Shown here: piece after piece, positions 57,001-64,000 of the stretch | Position numbering within the stretch: position 1 is the stretch's first letter | Layout of the letters: each line of letters opens with the position of its first letter | NCBI GenBank assembly: GCA_033398695.1 | Contig: CM065806.1 | Coordinates: 37,535,001 to 37,599,000, forward strand | Reading direction: 5' to 3' | Length of the DNA: 64,000 nucleotides | Origin: Orobanche coerulescens | Taxonomy: Eukaryota > Streptophyta > Magnoliopsida > Lamiales > Orobanchaceae | Notes under the pieces: model-generated | Told to the model about the DNA's origin: nothing | The model's input: only the letters and a program-made list of their open reading frames with translations | Databases searched by the model: none | Made by a program: the position numbers and the translations under genes

Positions 57001-57055
57001 AGAATATGATCTGATCTTTCACCGCCTTCAAGTTCACTCCTTCGAAAGATGCCAT
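54040..57055 (-). pseudogene. TE-G extra 3' ORF (about 1000 codons, three breaks), function unknown
   Basis: ATG at 57055 opens 577 codons to TAA (55324-55322). Residues about 25-220 match the extra ORF of TE-F in order (VVEFYRNAYLI, GGVPVSIDRETI, SKFMVLGALIQEE, VDWAHYIFRQLVREV). Next come a Ser/Pro/Glu-rich linker and a long acidic tract. The acidic frame continues past the TAA to about 55140, so the stop is premature. After a frame change, MTELIRQIVKDTIGELL (54912 on) and WFVEDFIPFEALEMW (54501 on) follow, and the protein ends in RRGRGRGR before TGA at 54042-54040. Acidic middle and RG-rich end suggest a nucleic-acid or chromatin contact (inference). No membrane segment is seen. Confidence 0.7.
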
Positions 57056-57592
57056 TTCTGCAAATAGAGGATTTTAGTGTATATTTTTGCTCTGAAATAT
57101 CTAGGGTTTCTGTAAGCGTAAAGAGTAAAGTGAAAGGTCTTCTTTCCTTATAAAGAAGATGAAAAGACGTTTGTATTAGTTTATTATATATTTGAACGGT
57201 GGTACGCCTTTTGATATTCTTTTGAATTTCAAATTTGAATCGGTGGCCCAATTTAAAATTCGACGGTTGATTCTGATTGGCCATCGTAGAGGTTGATTTA
57301 ATAGGCGTTTGACGCGTGTATTAAAATTGCCACTTGGCTTATGAAAATGTATATTTAAATGCCATTCGTTAGCCAAAATTAATATTATAAATGTGGTAGA
57401 TAATAATTAAAAATTCAGAGGTCAGTTTAGAAAACTTAGCTGGTCTGATTTGTTGACTGTTGACCACTCTGCAACAGGTGAGTTTGACTTCTCGCCTGGT
57501 ATTCTGAACAGCTAAGTTGCTTTGACTGGCCTTCGTCTTCTCGCCTGCATCAGCTAGGCTGATTCTGGGGTCCGTCCTTCGTCTTCTATGCT
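57056..57592 (-). other. TE-G spacer between RNase H and extra ORF
   Basis: About 540 AT-rich bases with no coding signal, in the place where TE-F has its PPT-like tracts; no such tract is seen here. It may hold a promoter or splice acceptor for the extra ORF, but none is clear. Confidence 0.55.
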
Positions 57593-58135
57593 TTAACTTG
57601 CTTCAGTACTAGATTCCCAATCTAGTAATCCAAGGTCTCTGCTTAGCTCCAGGAATCTTTCTTCTGGCAAGGGTTTAGTGAAGATGTCAGCTATTTGGTA
57701 GTCTGTGCTGACTCTTTCAACTCTAACCCTTTTGTTAAGCACATGGTCTCTAATGAAATGGTGCTTAACGTCAATATGCTTCGTCCTTGAGTGCAAAACC
57801 GGATTGTTGGTTATTGCAATAGCACTATTGTTGTCACACCAGATTGGGACTTCGTTGGCAATGATATTATAGTCCCTTAACTGTTGTCTGATCCATAGAA
57901 TACATGCACAATGACTACTGCGACTAGGTATTCGACTACGTAGTGGAGATAGAGTTAGAAACTGCTTCTTGCTAAACCAGGATATCGATCTGGTTCCTAG
58001 GAATTGACACGTTCCACTAGTGCTCTTCTGTTGATTTTGCATCTGCGAAATCCGCATCTGAGTATCCCGATAGCTCGAAGTTGTCATCTTTGGGATACCA
58101 TAGTCCAACATTAATTGTAGACTTTAGGTACTTAA
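57593..58135 (-). pseudogene. TE-G RNase H (broken)
   Basis: STSGTCQFLGTRSISWFSKKQ, then VPIWCDNNSAIAITNNPVLH, TKHIDVKHHFIRDHV and IADIFTKPLPEERF, the standard C-terminal blocks of Copia RNase H. The central part (about 57900-58000) is frame-shifted, and the N-terminal part is joined to RT by a further frame change near 58110-58140. It ends at TGA 57593-57595. Confidence 0.82.
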
Positions 58136-59917
58136 TTATTCTCTTGGTGCATCTAGGTGTGATTGCTTCGGCTTGGACTGGAATCTTGCACAAACTCCAA
58201 CTGCATATGATATGTCTGGCCTGCTTGCAGTGAGGTACAGAAGAGATCCAATGAGTCCTCTGTAGTGGGTTGAGTCCACTGATATGCCTGCCTCGTCTGC
58301 ATCCAGGTGAGTACTTGTGCTCATTGGAATTCTTGCGGGCTTGGCTGATTCCATTCCATATCTCTTGATAAGATCTCTGGTATACTTTGCTTGGTTGATG
58401 AAAATTCCTTTTTCCATCTGCTTAACTTGTAATCCGAGAAAGAAGTTAAGCTTTCCCATCATACTCATCTCAAATTCTCCTTGCATGAGGTTGGAGAATT
58501 TCTCGCATAGCTCTGGATTGGTTGACCCGAATATGATTTCATCCATGTAAATCTGGACTATTAATATGTGGCCTTCGTGCTCCACTCTGAATAGGGTCTT
58601 GTCCACTTTCCCTTTGCAAAATCCATTTTTCTCAAGAAACACAGACAGTGTTTCATACCACGCTCTTGGTGCTTGCTTGAGTCCATACAGAGCCTTCAAC
58701 AGCTTATAGACTTTGTCTCCTTTGACAAAACCTGGGGGTTGCTCTACATAGACTTCTTCTTCTAGGATTCCGTTCAGAAAAGCACTCTTTACATCCATCT
58801 GGTAGACTTCAAAGTCTTTGAATGCAGCATATGCGAGGAATAGTCTGATGGCCTCTAATCTTGCAACAGGTGCATAGGTTTCATCAAAATATATTCCCTC
58901 ACACTGTGCATAACCTTTTGCTACGAGCCTGGCTTTATTCCTAACAACAGCTCCGTCTTCATCACTCTTGTTTTTATACACCCATTTGGTGCCAATAACT
59001 TTCTTGTGATCAGGTCTGTCTGTTAGTTCCCAAACATTGTTTCTTTCCATCTGCTCCAATTCTTCTTGCATGGCATTAATCCATGAATAATCTTCCAAGG
59101 CTTGTTCTGTAGTCTTGGGTTCAATTTGCGACATGAAACATGAGAACATCGCCATTCCTGCTGGTAGGGTTGACTGTCTCGTCTTAACTCCATCAGTCAA
59201 CTTTCCGATAATTTGCTGAATTGGGTGATCCTTGAGCCATTTGGGGATATCGTCCTCTTCTGGGTTTGTTCCCCCTGTTGGATTGCCCTGGTGGTTATCT
59301 GCATCAGCTGGGTTCTGGTCTGCAACTGGATCAGCTATCGCCTTGTCATCTGCAGGTTGGTTCTGATCTGCAGATGAGTCTTTGTCAGCTCCGGCTGTGT
59401 CTTCTTCAGCAGCAACTGGATCAGATAGGTTTGGTGATCCTGTCTGATCTGCAGTTGGGTCTTCAGCAGCTGCAGTTGGGTCATCAGACTGGTCTGCAGG
59501 TGAGTTAACCATTCCAGTGTCATGTATAATGACTTCTTCAAGAGTTGCTGACTTGAGCTTGTTCTCAATTAGCTCAAGTTGTTTCCTGTACTCAACGGTA
59601 GATTCGTCAAAAACAACATGGGGTGTTTCCTCCACAACTAAGGTTCTTTTATTAAAAACTCTATATGCCTTGCTTCTTTGGGAATATCCCATAAAGAGAC
59701 CGTCATCAGTTTTAGCATCAAAGGCATTTAGCTGTGTTTTACCATTGTTGTGGATGAAACACTTACAACCAAAGACATGAAAGTAAGCAACAGTAGGAGT
59801 TCTATTATTCCAAACCTCATAGGGAGTTTTGCCATGTCTCTTTACTATCATACTCAATTGCAGGTGTGGCAGTGTGCAGCCTTCTTGACGAGAACCTTTG
59901 GGTAGGTCCGCTCGCAA
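58136..59917 (-). pseudogene. TE-G integrase C-terminus and reverse transcriptase; active site altered
   Basis: A 593-codon frame. It starts in the integrase C-terminal region ([28 protein letters not shown]), passes an acidic low-complexity linker rich in D, A, T and P (about 59250-59500), and contains a full-length [60 protein letters not shown] and the catalytic block [12 protein letters not shown]. The second active-site aspartate is replaced by glutamate (codon GAA at 58540-58538); the family has YVDD. It ends with [15 protein letters not shown]. With the frame broken on the integrase side and the altered active site, activity is not expected. Confidence 0.88.
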
Positions 59918-60901
59918 TCATGGACCTTGCCGCTTCCTTCGTGGTTGTTCCTTCTTTCGGCAACACCATTACTGTGGGCGTCTGCCGCAGAGAGCTCATC
60001 CGGATACCATTCGATCGCTATAATCAGTTATCGCCTTGTTGAGAAACTCTCCTCCTCTATCCGATCCGATCTTGATTATGGAGAGGGATTTCTCATTCTG
60101 GATCCTTCTCGGCTCGAGTAACTTGGTCAGGGTTTCACTTTTCTTGTATAGGAAAATGATCCAAGTGTACCTTGAATAATCATCTACTATTACAAGTGCA
60201 TGCTTTCGGCCGCTCAAAGTCCTTGGCTTGATAGGACCAAATAGATCCATGTGGAGTAGATCTAAGATCCTTGTTGTGAGCGTTGTAGGCTGAACTGGCT
60301 TGAACGATGCCTTGGTCTGCTTTCCCTTCTGACATGCATCACAGAGTGCTTCCTTCTTGAATGCTTCATTTGGAAGTCCTCTGACCAGCTTCTGAGAGCT
60401 AATCTTGTTGATGGCTTTGAAGTTTAGGTGACATAGTCTTTTGTGCCACATCCATCCATTCTCAGCTACTGTCTTGGATAGGAAACAGGAGTTAGGTGTT
60501 CCTGTGTTCCAATCAATCATGTAGACATCTCTTCTTCTAAAACCTTGTAGCTTTATTTCTCCATATAAGATGTCTATCACCATACACTTCAAGATGGTGA
60601 AGACTACTAAATTCTTCTCGTCACAGAACTGGCTTATGCTTAGGAGATTGTACTTGAGCCCTTTGACATAATGGACTTTGGATATCACAATGTTTCCTCG
60701 GTGCAGCTCTCCAAAGCCTTTTGTCTGTCCTCTAGAGCTATCTCCAAAGGTTACATCGGGACCTCTTTCTTTGATATATTTGGTCAGCATCTTCTTGTTC
60801 CCGGTCATATGCCTCGAGCATCCAGAGTCTACAAACCATTCTTCACCTCCAAAATTTGGGCTTGAGGAGATGTGGTTGTAGTCCTTCCACCTTTTCTGCA
60901 A
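59918..60901 (-). pseudogene. TE-G protease and integrase (broken before catalytic glutamate)
   Basis: A frame from 60901 to 59996: EEWFVDSGCSRHMTG (protease active-site Asp codon 60829-60827), the pre-integrase zinc domain WHKRLCHLNFKAINK and CDACQKGKQ, the integrase core LLHMDLFGPI and KIGSDRGGEF. The Glu-containing NGVAERRN-like region appears only in shifted frames near 59950-59985, where it is partly scrambled, and the frame rejoins the 593-codon ORF near 59900. The enzymes would mature the polyprotein and insert cDNA. Confidence 0.82.
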
Positions 60902-62968
60902 TTAAACAAGCAGAGATTTAGGTACCCAAATTTGTGTGGGTCATTTGGGGTTAGTTGGTTTCCTGGAGAATTGATTTCTCCTTGGATTATAGAAATTGTT
61001 ATTATTATTATAACCCTTGTAATGTGTCTGTGGTCGAGGTCTGAATCTCCTGGTTGGATTGTATACCGGATATTCCTCAAAATTTTGATAGTGTGGGCCA
61101 TTTCTAAATCTAGGCTGAGACCATTTATTAAATCTTTGTGGTCTCCACACTTGTTCATTTTGATAATTAGGATAACCTTGAGGTTTACATCTGCCCCTCC
61201 CATTATGAAATCTATTTTTGGGGAGTTGTTGGTAATAGTGGGCATGTTGTCCGGCCGCTTTGCTTTTGCACAGGCTTAGCTGCCTAGTCGCTGTCTAGGT
61301 GGTCATGCTGGTGTAACTCGATCAGGCGTTTGACGTTTGACTTGGCTGTTGCTGTTTTTGAATATCGGTTTATATACAGGCTCGTGATCGAGACTATTGT
61401 TTCTCCCTTGATAAACTTGGTTTCAGAACTAGAGGGAGTGTGAGAATCATATCCAATGCCTGATTTGGTATATAGTGACCTTTTATAAGTACACAATTCT
61501 CCCAGGGTTGAAGACGCCTTCAGGGAGGTTATTTCCTGCGCCTGGGTTTTATTTATCTGAGCCAGCTTAGTAAACTCAGCTTTGGCATGAGCAAGTGCAG
61601 CTGATTTTTCTTTAAGTAAAATGGTTAGCCGATCTATCTCAAATTGTATTGACATTTGCACGGTTTTTAAAGTCACCGTAGTTGTCTCAACCTTATTCAA
61701 ATCTAGGCCGAGTTTTGAAATCATTTTTGTTTGCATATTCTCATCTTGGTGAGTCTTCTCTCTTGTCTGACTTGGTGTGCAGATTTGAGTGTTTCAAAAT
61801 CTTTAAATAACTGATTTACCGATTCTTGTAGATCCATATCTTGTGACATGGCTGAGCTATTATTTGAACTGGTGGGTTTAGAAGTTACCTCTTCATCAGC
61901 TAGGTTTGCCATCAGGCAGTCATACTCCTCGTCTTCATCATAAAAGAAACCGTTGTTTGATTCGACATGCTCCTGGTCTTCTCCGATGAGGGCCTTTCTT
62001 CTATCTTCCTTTCTGCCCACCTCCTTATTGGTTTCGTCCTTCTTGAGCTCGGGACAATCCATTTGGATGTGTCCTATTTTGTGACAGTTGTAGCATTCTA
62101 CTTTCCAGCTTCCAGCCTTCTGGTTCCTTCTTGGATTCTCCTTGTAGTTTTTCTTATACTTGGAGTAGTTCCTTCTGAAATTGCTAAACCTTTGCATTAT
62201 GAAAGCCATTTCTTCCTCAAAATCTAGTGGATTTGGAGGTTTCACATCAGATAGGCTCTTAGCAGGGGACTCGGCTGCAAATGCGATTCCCTTCTCTGCA
62301 GGCTCAGTTGAGGATGAACTTGGAAGTTCGAACTCATAAGCCTTTAGATCAGAGAACAGCTCCTGAATCTTTATTTTATTCAGGTCCTTGGACTCTCTCA
62401 TAGCTACGGCCTTCATGCTCCATTCGGGGTTGAGAGATCTGAGGACCTTTAGTGCCATTTCCCTGTTGCCATAGGTTTTGCCCAGGGAGTTGATTTCATT
62501 AATAATTTCAGTGAACCTTGTGTCCACTTGATCTATGGATTCACCATTCTTCATTTTAAAGTTGTCAAATTTTTGGATAGCAATTGACAGCTTGTTTTCC
62601 TTGATCAGCTCCGTTCCTTCACACATTAGAGCTAATGTGTCCCAAATTTCTTCGGCATTCTTACAGTTCTTGATCTTGACAATGGTGGATTTGTCAAGAG
62701 TTTGATATAACACATCTCTGGCCCGGTTATCAAGATTGGCCAGCTTTCTTTCTTCGGGAGTCAGCTCCGTCCTTTTCTTAGGAATCTTCTCTGGCCTTCC
62801 TGCTGCGATCTCCTCGGCTGTGTTGTCCTTCTCAAAGATGAATGGACCATCTTCAATGATGCACCACATGTCGTCATGAATTGAGGATAAGTGTGCCTGC
62901 ATCCTTATCTTCCACAGATCATACTCGTCAACTGAAAACACAGGGAGTCTAGAGTGCATGTGTTCCAT
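60902..62968 (-). pseudogene. TE-G gag (Copia, UBN2 type) with CCHC knuckle and Asn/Arg-rich C-terminus
   Basis: ATG at 62968, 66 bases after the primer site. A 415-codon frame (to 61721) has the gag core (TPEERKLANLDNRARDVLYQ, KVLRSLNPEWSMKAVAMRES), an acidic EEEMAFIMQRF segment and the knuckle CYNCHKIGHIQMDC (62095-62054). A frameshift near 61730 leads into a coiled-coil-like frame (61736-61284, e.g. SIQFEIDRLTILLKEKSAAL). Another leads into an Arg/Asn/Tyr-rich frame (about 61150-60941, with YNNNNNFYNPRRNQF). Gag would package RNA; the extended C-terminal part between knuckle and protease is typical of Sirevirus-like gags. Confidence 0.85.
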
Positions 62969-63033
62969 TATAAAGTGAGAGTAAAGATATATATCTGATA
63001 TAGATCTGGTTCGTGAAATAAATGAACCAACCT

Positions 63034-63044
63034 CTCTGATACCA
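63034..63044 (-). promoter_or_regulatory. TE-G primer binding site
   Basis: Complement TGGTATCAGAG, tRNA-Met type, a few bases inside the right LTR. Confidence 0.85.
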
Positions 63045-64000
63045 CTTTAAGGTCACAAGTCGTCCAGGAACAAGTCTAGGGGGAGTGAATAGACTTGTTG
63101 AAACTCTTGAACTCTTTTTCACGAAGAGTGAGTTTCTTCAGCTGATAGTTAAACAAATGACTTGGAGTCGTTTGTTCTTGGATATGTGCGGAAGTCAGCT
63201 GATGACGAATAGAAATCAACTTAATGAAACACTTAACAATGTATGCAGCAGTTTAAAATATGATGCAGTAAAACAGTAAATAACGCAGGCAATTATAGTG
63301 GTCTCAGAGGTGGGGTAATCCTCTACTACTCCACTTTTCTCCAAACCAGTTGGAGATGAATTCACTATAATTTTCAACCAGTGATAAATATTACAGTGAT
63401 TCAATCCACACTACAACAGCTTCCAACCAGTGGAAATCCATGCCGTTGTACACACTTGACTGCCTTGCACCTCTTGATCCTCGATCCTCGGATGCCTTTA
63501 CAGTCCCTTACTTCAACCAGTGAAGTACCCCGTACTCAAGATTATAGACAAGAGTGTTTGTCTTCTCCAACTTAAGAGCTTCCTTAAGTATGAACTTTTA
63601 GATCTGCTCTTCTCACGATGCTATTGATTGCTTTAGATTGCTTGATTGCTTTGATCGCTTGAATGTATGTTCGCACCGGTAGTTGCTCAGTTTCAAATCT
63701 TCGGATATATATAGATCACGATCTCTGAGCTTTTTCCTTGTAGCCGTTGCAATTCTTTTGAACAAATCCGTCCGTTGGAGGGAGACTTCTTTGTTTAATC
63801 TTTCTGAATGTTGCAAGGCTGGATTCCCATTATTTTATTTTATCTTCCGACCGTTGTGAAGACTTCTGCATGTGAGCGCCGAATCTTTTGAATATAAAAG
63901 GATTAAAGTCTTCAAGGTGGGTCTCGATGATTTATTTAAATCATATCTCTTGCGGGAATCACTCCAATTTGTCTCTTCATGTTGCATGTGAGCTTTCCGT
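63045..64000 (-). repeat. TE-G 5' LTR (right, truncated by window end)
   Basis: From 63051 it matches 52347-53296 with only scattered substitutions, so the insertion looks recent. The U3 part with the 62-bp repeats is beyond the window. Confidence 0.9.

Larger units (their letters stand above)
52343..64000 (-). mobile_element. TE-G: Sirevirus-like Copia retrotransposon with extra ORF (right end outside window)
   Basis: Minus-strand element: left (3') LTR 52343-53818, PPT complement AATTCCCCCTATT at 53819-53831, extra ORF, RNase H, RT, integrase, protease and gag in that order along the plus strand, primer-site complement ctctgatacca at 63034-63044, and a right (5') LTR beginning at about 63045 and cut off at 64000. 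It lies after the integrase of TE-E. The target duplication is not visible because the right end is missing. Gag-PR-IN-RT-RH plus extra ORF is the same plan as TE-F. Confidence 0.9.

Overview
The window is a block of nested LTR retrotransposons from a plant nuclear genome, with no recognisable host gene. I infer an angiosperm, probably a eudicot with a large repeat-rich genome. The grounds are Ty1/Copia and Ty3/Gypsy elements primed by initiator tRNA-Met (TGGTATCAGAGC-type sites), Sirevirus-like Copia elements with an extra 3' ORF, and LTRs of 1.1 to 3.4 kb. The species cannot be read from the sequence.

Left half (1-32523). The base layer is a tandem array of decayed Copia elements on the minus strand (TE-B): three LTR-containing copies ending at 11678, 14947 and 32523, with pol remnants between them. 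TE-A (475-9603, minus, TSD catca) is a Gypsy-type element with 3.4-kb LTRs and a 2.3-kb interior without gag or pol. TE-C (16635-29752, plus) is a Copia element carrying only gag. TE-D (18155-26822, minus, TSD aacac) is a Gypsy-type element with a decayed gag, inserted inside the TE-C gag. Nesting is therefore B > C > D, with A separately in B.

Middle (32524-34646). AT-rich sequence without genes, holding one candidate SINE-like insertion.

Right half (34647-64000). TE-E (plus) is a Ty3/Gypsy element with gag, protease, RT, RNase H and integrase. It is cut in its RT by TE-F (39240-50353, plus, TSD gtgtt), and TE-G (52343 to beyond the window, minus) is inserted after its integrase. F and G are Sirevirus-like Copia elements in the order gag-PR-IN-RT-RH, each followed by a long extra ORF of unknown function. 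All coding regions carry frameshifts or stops.

How the parts relate. TE-A and TE-D have the same LTR termini, the same kind of primer site and PPT, and the same leader splice-donor signal as TE-E, so they look like non-autonomous partners of an E-like lineage. TE-C could likewise depend on pol from other Copia elements. The most striking feature is a set of palindromic motif arrays just upstream of the TATA box in the LTRs. The same 12-mer (TAGCGCACGCTA and its reverse complement) is used by the Copia element C and by the Gypsy elements A and E; TE-D has a different palindrome in the same position, and TE-F a third.
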